Shown here in pieces: positions 26,537 to 35,095 of a DNA stretch of 64,000 nucleotides (positions are counted from its first letter, which is position 1; each line of letters starts with the position of its first letter). Below the pieces are notes generated by a model. It had not been told where the DNA came from, did no database searches, and saw only the letters and a program-made list of their open reading frames with translations. This DNA comes from Ignavibacterium sp. (GTDB taxonomy: Bacteria > Bacteroidota > Ignavibacteria > Ignavibacteriales > Ignavibacteriaceae): NCBI RefSeq assembly GCF_025998815.1, contig NZ_AP026678.1, positions 3,286,001 through 3,350,000 on the forward strand, in the 5' to 3' direction. A program made the position numbers and the translations under genes.

Positions 26537-28127
26537 AACAGTTTTAGACAAAATACTTTGTTTGATTGTAATTTTATCAATAAAGATATCTGCACAGATT
26601 TCACCCGGTGAGCTGACATCTTTCCACGCAAATCTTGAAGGATTAAGTAATTGTACAAAATGTCACGAACTTGGTAAACAGGTACTTAACTCAAAGTGCC
26701 TTGATTGTCATACAGAAATTAAATTTTTAATCTCAAACAACAGAGGTTATCACTCTTCCGGCGAAGTTAAATCAAAAGATTGCTGGTCTTGCCATAGTGA
26801 ACATCATGGGAGAAACTTTAGAATAATAAATTTTAATAAAGATAATTTTAATCATTCAAAAACAGGATTTTCTTTAACCGGTTCTCATGAAAAAATTGAT
26901 TGCGAAAAATGTCATCAATCAATATTTATTTCTGATGCTAAAATCAAAAAAAGAAAAAATACTTATCTCGGTCTTAATACAAATTGTATTTCCTGTCACG
27001 AAGATTTTCATAAAGGCAGTTTAGGAACTGATTGTGCAAGCTGTCATAATACAGAAAAGTTCAATGATGTTAAAAAATTTGATCACAATAAAACTCAGTT
27101 TAAACTCACTGGTTCTCATGAATCCGTTGAATGTGCAAAGTGTCATCCATCTGAAGTAAAAAACGGAGTTAAAAAAACAAAATTCAAAGGATTAAGTTTT
27201 TCGAACTGCTCGCCCTGTCATAGTGATGTTCACAAAGGTGCATTTGGTAAAGATTGTAAATCATGTCATATAACAAAATCATTCAAGATTATTAATCAGA
27301 GTGCATTTGATCATTCCAAAACAAGGTTTCCGTTAGTTGGAAAACACAATTCTGTCAAATGTAATGATTGTCATAAAGGTTCAATAAATAACAAACCATT
27401 ATTTTCAAAGTGTACTGATTGTCATAAGGATTATCATAATGGTGATTTTGTCAGGAATAATATCGTAACAGATTGTAAAGCATGCCATAATGAAATGGGA
27501 TTTAGCCCATCGCTTTTTACTGTTGAGCAGCACAATCAGTTGAAGTTTAAGTTAGATGGTGCTCATCTGGCTATTCCTTGTTTCAGTTGTCATAAAAAAA
27601 ATGAAGAATGGAATTTTAGATTTACCAGAACTGACTGTCAAAGTTGTCACCAAAATGTTCACGGAAATGAATTAACAGAGAAATTTTTACCAGGCAATAA
27701 TTGCCAGAGCTGTCACAATTCTGCTTCCTGGAGAACTATTTCATTTAATCATTCGGGAACAGGATTTGAACTGCTTGGTAAACATTCTAAAGTTGAATGT
27801 CGCGATTGTCATTATAAAATTGAAAGTAATAATAAAAGAAAATTCAAATTTGTTTCATTGAATAATGAATGCATTGAGTGTCATAAGGATATTCACTTCG
27901 GACAGTTTGAAGTAAATGGTAAATCAGATTGTTTAAAGTGTCATTCATTTGAAAATTGGAAGCCAGAGAAGTTTAACCATAACAAAACAAGATTTTCATT
28001 GGAGGGTGCACATAGCAAATTAAAATGTTCGCAGTGCCATCCTTCAGAATCAAAAAACGGAAATACTTTTATAAAATATAAATTGGATGATTTCAAATGC
28101 GCATCCTGTCATTCACAACGGTTATAG
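26529..28127 (+). CDS. Secreted multihaem cytochrome c, 20 haem motifs
   Basis: 532 residues; signal peptide (LDKILCLIVILSIKISAQ). By my count there are 20 CxxCH haem-binding motifs in the mature chain. Units repeat as FDHNKTxFxLxGSHxxxxCxxCH: an upstream His in F-D/N-H likely gives the distal ligand, and the H before CxxCH sits at a fixed distance. This looks like the class III-type cytochrome units found in extracellular-electron-transfer and respiratory loci. It overlaps the flavoprotein gene by 8 bases and the next cytochrome by 31 bases, so translation is coupled. No lipobox; final position periplasmic or outer surface is unknown. Confidence 0.9.
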   Translation: MNKTVLDKILCLIVILSIKISAQISPGELTSFHANLEGLSNCTKCHELGKQVLNSKCLDCHTEIKFLISNNRGYHSSGEVKSKDCWSCHSEHHGRNFRIINFNKDNFNHSKTGFSLTGSHEKIDCEKCHQSIFISDAKIKKRKNTYLGLNTNCISCHEDFHKGSLGTDCASCHNTEKFNDVKKFDHNKTQFKLTGSHESVECAKCHPSEVKNGVKKTKFKGLSFSNCSPCHSDVHKGAFGKDCKSCHITKSFKIINQSAFDHSKTRFPLVGKHNSVKCNDCHKGSINNKPLFSKCTDCHKDYHNGDFVRNNIVTDCKACHNEMGFSPSLFTVEQHNQLKFKLDGAHLAIPCFSCHKKNEEWNFRFTRTDCQSCHQNVHGNELTEKFLPGNNCQSCHNSASWRTISFNHSGTGFELLGKHSKVECRDCHYKIESNNKRKFKFVSLNNECIECHKDIHFGQFEVNGKSDCLKCHSFENWKPEKFNHNKTRFSLEGAHSKLKCSQCHPSESKNGNTFIKYKLDDFKCASCHSQRL

Positions 28128-30247
28128 TTTTACTGACTATAAATATTTTTAGTCAATCACCGCATGGTGATAGATTAAAGAATGATTGTTCTGAATGTCA
28201 TCAGTCCACAACCTGGAAAATTGATTTGAAAAAAGTTCAGTTTGATCACTCGAACACAAATTTTGAATTGGTTGGGCAACATCAGAATGCAGATTGCAGG
28301 TCTTGTCATAAGTCTTTGATTTTTTCTGAAGTGAAAAATACATGCAACAGTTGCCATAAAGATATTCATCAGAACACAGTAGGAGAGAATTGCTCAAGAT
28401 GTCATACATCTGAATCCTGGGTTGTTAAAGATATTAATTTTGTTCATCAGGTAGGAAGATTTCCGTTATTAGGTGCTCACAAAACTGCAGATTGTAAACA
28501 ATGTCATACCGGATTTGCTGATTTAAAGTTTGAACCATTAGATGTTGATTGCTTTGCTTGCCATGCTGAAAATTATCGGAATACTAAAACACCTAATCAT
28601 CTTCAAGCAGGATTTTCAACAAATTGTCAGGAGTGTCATAATCTTAACGCATTATCCTGGAGTGCAACTAATGTGGACCACAGTTTCTTTCCGTTGGTTG
28701 GCGGTCATTCATTACCGAGCTGTTACTCCTGCCATCATCAGGGACAGGGATTTGGTGGACTATCGAAGCAGTGTTATTCTTGTCATCAATCGAATTTCCA
28801 GTCAGCAACAAATCCGAATCATATCAATGCGGGATTTCCTACAACCTGTGAAAGTTGCCATAACATTTATGGATGGCGACCAGCAATCTTTGATCATAAC
28901 CAAACAAACTTTCCACTGACAGGTAAACACACAACAGCACAATGTTCTCAATGTCATTCGAATGGATATTCAAATACACCAACAGAATGTTATTCCTGTC
29001 ATCAGACTGATTATAACAATACAACAAATCCAAATCACATAGCAGTCTCATTTCCTACAACTTGTAATGAATGTCATTCAACAAACGGATGGCAACCAGC
29101 TACATTTGATCACGATAATCAGTTTTTCCCGATATACTCAGGAAAGCATAAGGATAAATGGAATGCTTGTTCGGATTGTCACACTGTGCCAAGTAACTAT
29201 TCAGTGTTTAGTTGTATAAACTGTCACGAACATAATAAAACCAAGATGGATTCTGAGCATCAGGGTGTACAAGGTTATCTGTATGAAAGTAATGCTTGCT
29301 ATTCTTGTCATCCTGCAGGAAGAAAAGATGGAGCATTTAATCACGGTACCTCTGAATTTCCTTTGGTTGGACAACATCTAAATGCTCAATGTTCACAGTG
29401 TCATACTAACGGTTACACTAATGCCAGTACTATTTGTTCTGATTGTCATCTTTCAGAATTTAACTCATCAACAAATCCGAATCATACTGCATTAGCATTA
29501 TCAACTGATTGCAATACTTGCCATACTCCAACACCGAATTGGTCGCCTGCATTGTTTCCGAATCACAATTCAGTGTATCCATTATTAGGGGCGCATTTGC
29601 AGGTTAACGATTGTAATAGTTGTCATAACGGAAATTTTTCAAATTTAGGACAGAGTTGCATTAACTGTCATAACGATGATTTTCAAAATGCTAATAATCC
29701 AAATCATATTTCATCCGGATTTCCAAATAGCTGTGAAGATTGCCATAGTTTTAATGCTTGGTCACCAGCTACTTTTGATCATAACCAAACAAACTTTCCA
29801 CTGACAGGTAAACACACAACAGCACAATGTTCTCAATGTCATTCGAATGGATATTCAAATACACCAACAGATTGTTACTCCTGTCATCAGACTGATTATA
29901 ATAATACAACAAATCCAAATCACATAGCAGTCTCATTTCCTACAACTTGTAATGAATGTCATTCAACAAATGGATGGCAACCAGCCACATTTGATCACGA
30001 TAATCAGTTTTTCCCGATATACTCAGGAAAGCACAAGGGTAAGTGGAGTGCTTGTTCGGATTGTCACACTGTGCCAAGTAACTATTCAGTGTTTAGTTGT
30101 ATAAACTGTCACGAACATAATAAAACCAAGATGGATTCTGAGCATCAGGGAGTACAAAATTATGTCTATGAAAGCAACGCTTGTTATAATTGTCATCCTG
30201 ATGGAAGGCATAGGAATTTAATTCAACAAAGATTCATCAATGAATAG
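28097..30247 (+). CDS. Secreted multihaem cytochrome c, 28 haem motifs
   Basis: 716 residues; signal peptide MRILSFTTVIVLLTINIFSQ. By my count there are 28 CxxCH motifs. Conserved units carry FDHxxTxFPLxGKH ahead of CSQCH-type motifs, the same pattern as the 20-haem neighbour. A seven-haem module (CESCH, CSQCH, CYSCH, CNECH, CSDCH, CINCH, CYSCH) occurs at about residues 252-410 and again at 547-703 at the C-terminal end. The copies are nearly identical (see repeats), so the module was duplicated recently. The protein ends about 15 residues after its last haem. It overlaps the previous gene by 31 bases and is followed 3 bases later by the beta-barrel gene. Confidence 0.92.
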   Translation: MRILSFTTVIVLLTINIFSQSPHGDRLKNDCSECHQSTTWKIDLKKVQFDHSNTNFELVGQHQNADCRSCHKSLIFSEVKNTCNSCHKDIHQNTVGENCSRCHTSESWVVKDINFVHQVGRFPLLGAHKTADCKQCHTGFADLKFEPLDVDCFACHAENYRNTKTPNHLQAGFSTNCQECHNLNALSWSATNVDHSFFPLVGGHSLPSCYSCHHQGQGFGGLSKQCYSCHQSNFQSATNPNHINAGFPTTCESCHNIYGWRPAIFDHNQTNFPLTGKHTTAQCSQCHSNGYSNTPTECYSCHQTDYNNTTNPNHIAVSFPTTCNECHSTNGWQPATFDHDNQFFPIYSGKHKDKWNACSDCHTVPSNYSVFSCINCHEHNKTKMDSEHQGVQGYLYESNACYSCHPAGRKDGAFNHGTSEFPLVGQHLNAQCSQCHTNGYTNASTICSDCHLSEFNSSTNPNHTALALSTDCNTCHTPTPNWSPALFPNHNSVYPLLGAHLQVNDCNSCHNGNFSNLGQSCINCHNDDFQNANNPNHISSGFPNSCEDCHSFNAWSPATFDHNQTNFPLTGKHTTAQCSQCHSNGYSNTPTDCYSCHQTDYNNTTNPNHIAVSFPTTCNECHSTNGWQPATFDHDNQFFPIYSGKHKGKWSACSDCHTVPSNYSVFSCINCHEHNKTKMDSEHQGVQNYVYESNACYNCHPDGRHRNLIQQRFINE
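28889..29272 (+). repeat. 384-base direct repeat in the 28-haem cytochrome, copy 1
   Basis: Bases 28889-29272 reappear at 29774-30157, 885 bases (295 codons) further on, with only about fifteen differences by eye. The repeat keeps frame and holds most of a seven-haem module. Confidence 0.93.
29774..30157 (+). repeat. 384-base direct repeat in the 28-haem cytochrome, copy 2
   Basis: Second copy of the 28889-29272 repeat. Differences include ACCAACAGA-ATG/TTG codon changes and Asn/Ser substitutions such as WNACSD versus WSACSD. Confidence 0.93.
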
Positions 30248-30250
30248 AGC

Positions 30251-31879
30251 ATGAGATACCAATTCAATTTTTTAGTATTATTCTTAATTTTTAGTTCATC
30301 AGTTCTGGCTCAGAACAGGAGCTTTGTCGAAGGTAAAGTAAGTTATATTACTCCACAGTTAATTTATCTTAAATTTCAAAATACTGATGGAATAAATCCG
30401 AACGATACTTTATATCAGTCTGTAAATAAAAAATACCAGCCAAAACTTTTAGTAAAGTTTGTATCATCAATTTCAGTTGCTTGCGAAAAAATTTATGATT
30501 TTGAATTAAAAGTTGGCGACACTTATTATGCTATTATTGAAACAAAGGATGCAAATAAATCAGAAAGTGACACTTCTTTTGTTTTACAGAAAAATGATTC
30601 GCTAGCGGAGCAACAGAATAACGCTCAAGTAATTAATGTGGAATCCTCAAACTCAACTTTTTCAAAAATTAGTGGAAATAATTTTTCAGGTAAATATTCC
30701 ATTCAATCTTATTCTAATATCGATAACTTCAGCAGAAATGATTATCAAAGCTGGCGTCATACATTAAGAATTGATTTTGAGAGAATCGGGAATTCAGATT
30801 TATCTTTTTCTACTTATTCTATTTTTAATTATCGGACTTCAGACTGGAGCTCAGTTACAAAAAACTATTTTAAAGCTCTCAAGGTTTACGACCTTCATTT
30901 GAAATATGATTTCAGTAAAAGTTTTCAGTTTTGGATTGGACGATTCTTACATCCTAGAATTTCTAACATAAGCACTATTGATGGATTACTTGCAGAACTA
31001 AATCTCAATTCATTCTCATTTGGAATCGTAGGTGGCTCAAGACCAGATTGGAAAGATTTTACATTTAATCCAAAACTCATAGAATACGGAGCTTTTGTAT
31101 CGAGGAAAGATAGTTTTGCTATGGGTTATATGGAGAATACAATTTCATTTTTCCAGCAAACCAATAACGCAAAAATTGATAGAAGATTCCTTTATCTCCA
31201 ACATTCAAATAATGCAATAAGAAAGTTTAATCTTTTTGCTTCAACTGAAATTGATTTGTATAAAAAAGAACTTGGTGTTCAAAAAAATCAGTTCAGCTTT
31301 ACAAGTATTTTTCTTTCGGCAAATTATGTCCCTATCCGTGAATTATCATTTAATCTTAGTTACGATGCCCGAAAGAATGTAATTTATTATGAAACTTTCC
31401 AATCATTAACTGATAGTGTTATTGAAAATGAAACCCGACAAGGATTCCGAATAAGAACATCAATTAAACCATTTAAGTACTTTGGTGCAAGTTTTTTTGC
31501 TGGTTATCGTTTCAGAAAATCTGATGTTAAACCCTCAAGAAATTTTGGAGGAACAATCTACTTCTCACTTCTGCCAATTATTGAATCCGGGATAAATCTT
31601 TCTTACAACAAATTGATTTCAAATTATGTGGATGGTGATGTTTATTCTGTTTATATGACGAAGACTTTTTATGACTTAAATTCTGATTTAAGTATTGGTT
31701 ACCGCAAAACGAATTATAAATTTCCTGTATCTCAAAATTCATTCAATGAAAATGCATTTCTGATTGATTATAATCTAAACCTATTCAAAATGATTAGTCT
31801 ATTTATTTCTTATGAAGGTGCTTTTGAATCCTCTCGAACAACAAGTCGTGTTTTAGTTGGATTGACCACAAGATTTTAA
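30251..31879 (+). CDS. Outer-membrane beta-barrel protein, candidate porin of the cytochrome system
   Basis: 542 residues. Signal peptide ending SSSVLAQ. A small soluble beta-rich domain (about 22-115, VEGKVSYITPQLIYLKF) precedes a long stretch of alternating hydrophobic and polar strands (FSGKYSIQSYSN, SWRHTLRIDFERIG, LSFSTYSIFNYR, VYDLHLKYDFSKSFQFWIGRF and similar) running to a C-terminal strand that ends SRVLVGLTTRF, with Phe last, as in outer-membrane barrels. There is no sequence match I can name to MtrB or porin families. Its place 3 bases after the 28-haem cytochrome makes it the natural outer-membrane partner of that conduit. Confidence 0.75.
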   Translation: MRYQFNFLVLFLIFSSSVLAQNRSFVEGKVSYITPQLIYLKFQNTDGINPNDTLYQSVNKKYQPKLLVKFVSSISVACEKIYDFELKVGDTYYAIIETKDANKSESDTSFVLQKNDSLAEQQNNAQVINVESSNSTFSKISGNNFSGKYSIQSYSNIDNFSRNDYQSWRHTLRIDFERIGNSDLSFSTYSIFNYRTSDWSSVTKNYFKALKVYDLHLKYDFSKSFQFWIGRFLHPRISNISTIDGLLAELNLNSFSFGIVGGSRPDWKDFTFNPKLIEYGAFVSRKDSFAMGYMENTISFFQQTNNAKIDRRFLYLQHSNNAIRKFNLFASTEIDLYKKELGVQKNQFSFTSIFLSANYVPIRELSFNLSYDARKNVIYYETFQSLTDSVIENETRQGFRIRTSIKPFKYFGASFFAGYRFRKSDVKPSRNFGGTIYFSLLPIIESGINLSYNKLISNYVDGDVYSVYMTKTFYDLNSDLSIGYRKTNYKFPVSQNSFNENAFLIDYNLNLFKMISLFISYEGAFESSRTTSRVLVGLTTRF

Positions 31880-31922
31880 TTTTGAGTTTTAATATATCCT
31901 TTCTAAAAAAATCCTTTATCTC

Positions 31923-31930
31923 TATCTTTG
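31923..31930 (+). promoter_or_regulatory. TATCTTTG promoter box before the PHP gene
   Basis: TATCTTTG, 33 bases before ATG 31963; TTTC at 31900-31903 is 19 bases upstream and could serve as a weak -33 element. Confidence 0.45.
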
Positions 31931-31962
31931 ATTAGAAATTATTCATTCACTGAGTTTTAAGT

Positions 31963-33009
31963 ATGCACGAATATATTGGCGCAATTCACATTCATTCAGT
32001 TTTTTCAGATGGTACGGGCGAAGTTCCGGATATAGCTAAGTTTGCTGATGAGGTTGGTCTTGATTTTATTATGCTAACAGACCACAATACAGTAAGAGCT
32101 TTGACTGAAGGTTATGAAAAATGGTATGGCAACACATTGCTTCTTGTTGGCTGTGAAATAAATGATAAAGAAAATAAAAATCATTATCTGGCTTTTGGAA
32201 TTGATGAAGCATTTTCCACCAGAACTCCGGCAAAGAAATATGTTGCAAAAGTTAAAGAGCTTGGTGGAATTGGATTTATTGCTCATCCTCATGAAAAAAG
32301 AACTCATAAAGAACATCCTGCATACCCTTGGGTTGATTGGGAAATTGAAGACTTTACAGGAATTGAAATCTGGAATCATATGTCAGAATGGGTTGAAAAT
32401 CTTACTGAAGAAAATAAATATCGCTCTTTTCTTCATCCGCTAAGAACAATTACAGCACCTCCTAAAGAAACACTTAAAGTATGGGATGAATTGAATCTTA
32501 AAAGAAGAGTTGTCGGTATTGGTGGAGTTGATGCACATGCACACAAATATAATCTGGTCGGATTTCTTGAAGTAGAAATTTTTCCTTACAAAGTACTTTT
32601 CAAATCAATAAGAACTCATGTTTTATTGGATAAAGAAATCAAAAAAGGTAAAAGCCAGAAAGATATTGAAACAGCCAAATGGCAAATCTATAATGCACTA
32701 AGAGAAGGAAGATGTTTCGTTGCGAATGATTATGTCGCCGAGTCTAAAGGATTCAGATTTTATGCAGAGCAGAAAGGAAAAATTTTTAATATGGGCGAAT
32801 CAATTTCTGACTCAAAAAATATTCTGCTTCATGTTTTGTTACCCGGAGCGGAATCAGAAATTCGCCTGATAAGAAATGGTCATCTTGTTGAGCTGGTCAA
32901 AGGACTTTCAGCAGAGTTTGAAATAAATAAAAAAGGTGCTTACAGGGTAGAAATCTATAAAGACGGTAGAGCATGGATTTTTTCAAATCATATCAGAATT
33001 GGAATTTGA
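31963..33009 (+). CDS. PHP-domain metal-dependent phosphoesterase
   Basis: 348 residues, cytoplasmic. The PHP domain motifs are HIHSVFSDG (residues 9-17), LTDHNT near 41, IAHPHEK near 106 and DAHAH near 190, together a tri-metal active site. The C-terminal part (about 250-348) is a beta-rich domain (ILLHVLLPGAESEIRLIRNGHLVELV) often seen with PHP proteins of the CehA/McbA-like type. The substrate cannot be told. It stands alone, next to tRNA-Arg. Confidence 0.85.
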   Translation: MHEYIGAIHIHSVFSDGTGEVPDIAKFADEVGLDFIMLTDHNTVRALTEGYEKWYGNTLLLVGCEINDKENKNHYLAFGIDEAFSTRTPAKKYVAKVKELGGIGFIAHPHEKRTHKEHPAYPWVDWEIEDFTGIEIWNHMSEWVENLTEENKYRSFLHPLRTITAPPKETLKVWDELNLKRRVVGIGGVDAHAHKYNLVGFLEVEIFPYKVLFKSIRTHVLLDKEIKKGKSQKDIETAKWQIYNALREGRCFVANDYVAESKGFRFYAEQKGKIFNMGESISDSKNILLHVLLPGAESEIRLIRNGHLVELVKGLSAEFEINKKGAYRVEIYKDGRAWIFSNHIRIGI

Positions 33010-33033
33010 AATTAATGTTGATAACGCTTCTTT

Positions 33034-33107
33034 GCGCCCGTAGTTCAATTGGATAGAATGTTGGATTCCGGTTCCAAAGGTTGCAGGTTCGAGTCCTGCC
33101 GGGCGTA
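33034..33107 (+). tRNA. tRNA-Arg (anticodon CCG)
   Basis: Clover-leaf fits: acceptor GCGCCCG (33034-33040) pairs with CGGGCGT (33100-33106), with a G-T first pair. The anticodon stem TTGGA/TCCAA encloses loop TTCCGGT, giving anticodon CCG, which reads CGG arginine. The T-arm contains GCAGGTTCGAGTCCTGC. The discriminator is A33107 and CCA is not encoded. Confidence 0.95.
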
Positions 33108-33117
33108 CAAATTACTT

Positions 33118-33149
33118 TTTGAACAATCAACACTGCTGTATTAAATTTG
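33118..33149 (+). promoter_or_regulatory. Bacteroidota-type promoter, TTTG-N20-TAAATTTG
   Basis: TTTG at 33118-33121, a 20-base spacer, and TAAATTTG at 33142-33149, matching the Bacteroidota promoter consensus TTTG-N19-21-TAnnTTTG. It stands 36 bases upstream of ATG 33185, between tRNA-Arg and the TPR gene. Confidence 0.6.
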
Positions 33150-33184
33150 GCGGGTTATTTTTATCAAACTTAAAAAGGATTGAG

Positions 33185-33871
33185 ATGTTAACTAAAAGAA
33201 AAAAACTTACAAAAAAGGAAATAAAAGAAGACAAACTTGTTGAGTTCTATTATAAAGCTCAGCATTACATTGAAGAAAACAAAAATAAAGTTTTAATGTA
33301 TGCAGGTGCTCTGGCTATTTTAGTAGTAGCTGTGATTTTTTATCTGAATTTCCGAAGTTCAAAAAATGAAGAAGCCGGAACTTTATTAGCTCGTGTAATT
33401 GATTTATATGATCAGGGCTCTTATCTGGAAGCAATTGAAGGCAAACAAGGAACTAACCTTGTTGGGCTGAAGAAAATTGTGGAAGATTATGGAAGTACCG
33501 AAAATGGCGAAACGGCTAAAATATATCTCGCAAATGCCTATACTTTCCTGGGTCAATACGAAAAAGCTTTTGAGCTTTATAAGGATTATGGCGGCTCAAA
33601 TGATATTTATAAAGCAGCTGCATTAGCTGGTCAGGCGGGATATTATGTAACTAAAGGAGAATACGAAAAAGCCGCTGACTTATTCAAGAAAGCTTCTAAT
33701 GTCTCTGAAATCAATCCAAGTCGTCCCGATTATCTGCTAAGAGCGGGAATCAACTATATGAAAGCTGGTCAGAAGGATGAAGCAAAGGCATTGTTCCAGA
33801 TAATAAAAGATGATTATAAAACATCTACAGCTTTTGCTCAGGTTGACCGTTACTTCACAGAATTGAACTAA
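33185..33871 (+). CDS. Membrane-anchored TPR protein
   Basis: 228 residues from ATG 33185, which is preceded by AAAAAGG; a longer frame with a TTG at 33119 is rejected. Basic N-terminus (KRKKLTKKEIKEDK), one membrane helix (VLMYAGALAILVVAVIFYLNF, about 38-58), then TPR-like repeats (GSTENGETAKIYLANAYTFLGQYEKAFELY, AALAGQAGYYVTKGEYEKAADLF and RAGINYMKAGQKDEAKALF). This is the layout of YfgM-like proteins that accompany protein insertion and folding at the inner membrane. It ends at a terminator (33906-33935). Confidence 0.8.
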   Translation: MLTKRKKLTKKEIKEDKLVEFYYKAQHYIEENKNKVLMYAGALAILVVAVIFYLNFRSSKNEEAGTLLARVIDLYDQGSYLEAIEGKQGTNLVGLKKIVEDYGSTENGETAKIYLANAYTFLGQYEKAFELYKDYGGSNDIYKAAALAGQAGYYVTKGEYEKAADLFKKASNVSEINPSRPDYLLRAGINYMKAGQKDEAKALFQIIKDDYKTSTAFAQVDRYFTELN

Positions 33872-33905
33872 ACAGAATTTGGGCATTTTTAACAAATTTT
33901 TATAT

Positions 33906-33935
33906 AAAACCGTGAATTTTTTCACGGTTTTTTGT
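33906..33935 (+). terminator. Intrinsic terminator before efp
   Basis: AAAACCGTGAA (33906-33916) and TTCACGGTTTT (33921-33931), an 11-bp stem with a TTTT loop, then TTTG. Strong in both directions. Confidence 0.9.
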
Positions 33936-34021
33936 TAATTTTTTAAAAATTCATTTTCTTGACTTTAGCGGGTTCTATATCTATTTTTTTCAACCATTTT
34001 TTAACAATTAATTCGGAGATT

Positions 34022-34588
34022 ATGGCAGATACATCAGATTTCAGAAATGGTCTTATCATTAAGTTCAGAAATGAACCATATGTAATTACAGAGTTTTTAC
34101 ATGTTAAACCTGGTAAAGGTGGTGCATTCGTCCGTACAACTTTGAAAAATCTTAAAACCGGTAGAGTACTCGAGAATACTTTCAGAGCTGGTGAAAGCAT
34201 TGAAATCATAAGAGTTGAAAGAAGAAAATTTCAATACCTCTATCGTGATGGAGATTTTCTTGTTTGTATGGACAATGAAACATTCGAACAGATAAATGTT
34301 CCTAAAGAACTTTTTGGTGACTCAGTTGAATTTTTGAAGGAAAGCACTGAAGTTGAAATTCTTTTCAGTGATAATGAAATCATAACTGTTGAACCACCAA
34401 TTTTTGTAAACCTTGCAGTTACTCAAACAGAACCTGGCTTCAGAGGCAATACTGCAACCGGTGCTGTTAAACCTGCAACACTTGAAACTGGGGCAACGAT
34501 TAATGTTCCGCTCTTTATTGAAATAGGGGATGTGCTGAAAGTTGATACTCGTACTGGTGAATATGTTGAACGTGTAAAGTCAAATTAA
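34022..34588 (+). CDS. efp: Elongation factor P
   Basis: 188 residues from ATG 34022, preceded by CGGAG; an upstream in-frame start at 33959 would add a hydrophobic tail and is rejected. EF-P relieves ribosome stalling at polyproline. Lys32 in PGKGGA is the position modified by lysylation in other bacteria. Domains II and III ([35 protein letters not shown]) are normal. accB begins 13 bases later, so the four genes efp-accB-accC-gcvH are a probable operon. Confidence 0.96.
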   Translation: MADTSDFRNGLIIKFRNEPYVITEFLHVKPGKGGAFVRTTLKNLKTGRVLENTFRAGESIEIIRVERRKFQYLYRDGDFLVCMDNETFEQINVPKELFGDSVEFLKESTEVEILFSDNEIITVEPPIFVNLAVTQTEPGFRGNTATGAVKPATLETGATINVPLFIEIGDVLKVDTRTGEYVERVKSN

Positions 34589-34601
34589 ACAGGAGAAGTT
34601 T

Positions 34602-35075
34602 ATGGATCTGAATCTAATTAAAAAACTCGTTAAAATTCTCGAGACAAGTGAAGTAACTGACATCGAGATTGAAGAGAATGGAACCAAAATAAAGGTTGCT
34701 AAAAAAGTCCGTGTTGCTCCTGCAATGCAAACGATTTCCACTGTTCCTTCTCAACCAACTTCTGTTTCCGTTCAGCAGAAAGAAGAAGTTAAACCAGTTG
34801 AAAAGAAAACATCCGACGAATCTGCTGAATCAAATCTTCATACAGTTCGTTCTCCAATTGTTGGAACATTTTATCGCGCACCTGCACCCGATGCTGATCC
34901 TTATGTTCAGGTTGGAGATGTTGTTTCAGTCGGAACTGTTCTTTGTATTGTTGAAGCGATGAAACTAATGAACGAAATCGAATCCGATGTTAATGGTAAA
35001 GTAGTAAAAATTCTTGTCGAAAACGGAAAACCGGTTGAATACAATCAACCATTGTTTTTAATTCAACCAATGTAA
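34602..35075 (+). CDS. accB: Biotin carboxyl carrier protein of acetyl-CoA carboxylase
   Basis: 157 residues. N-terminal helix ([25 protein letters not shown]), a low-complexity linker, then the biotinyl domain (about 80-157) with the EAMKLMNE motif; Lys121 is the biotinylation site. The carrier shuttles the carboxyl group between AccC and the carboxyltransferase to make malonyl-CoA. ACAGGAGAAG precedes the ATG. accC follows after 20 bases. Confidence 0.97.
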   Translation: MDLNLIKKLVKILETSEVTDIEIEENGTKIKVAKKVRVAPAMQTISTVPSQPTSVSVQQKEEVKPVEKKTSDESAESNLHTVRSPIVGTFYRAPAPDADPYVQVGDVVSVGTVLCIVEAMKLMNEIESDVNGKVVKILVENGKPVEYNQPLFLIQPM

Positions 35076-35095
35076 TTCACAGATTACGGTAGATT

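Noticed and set aside
28889-30157. Insertion element or CRISPR-like array in the cytochrome gene
   Set aside because: The repeats are two in-frame 384-base copies coding haem units with no terminal inverted repeats, transposase or spacers.
30200-30247. Possible frameshift truncating the 28-haem cytochrome after its last module
   Set aside because: Neither alternative frame continues into the first copy's following sequence, so the stop looks natural.
33119-33184. TTG-started extension of the TPR gene after tRNA-Arg
   Set aside because: It spans the promoter boxes and lacks a ribosome-binding site; ATG 33185 has AAAAAGG upstream.
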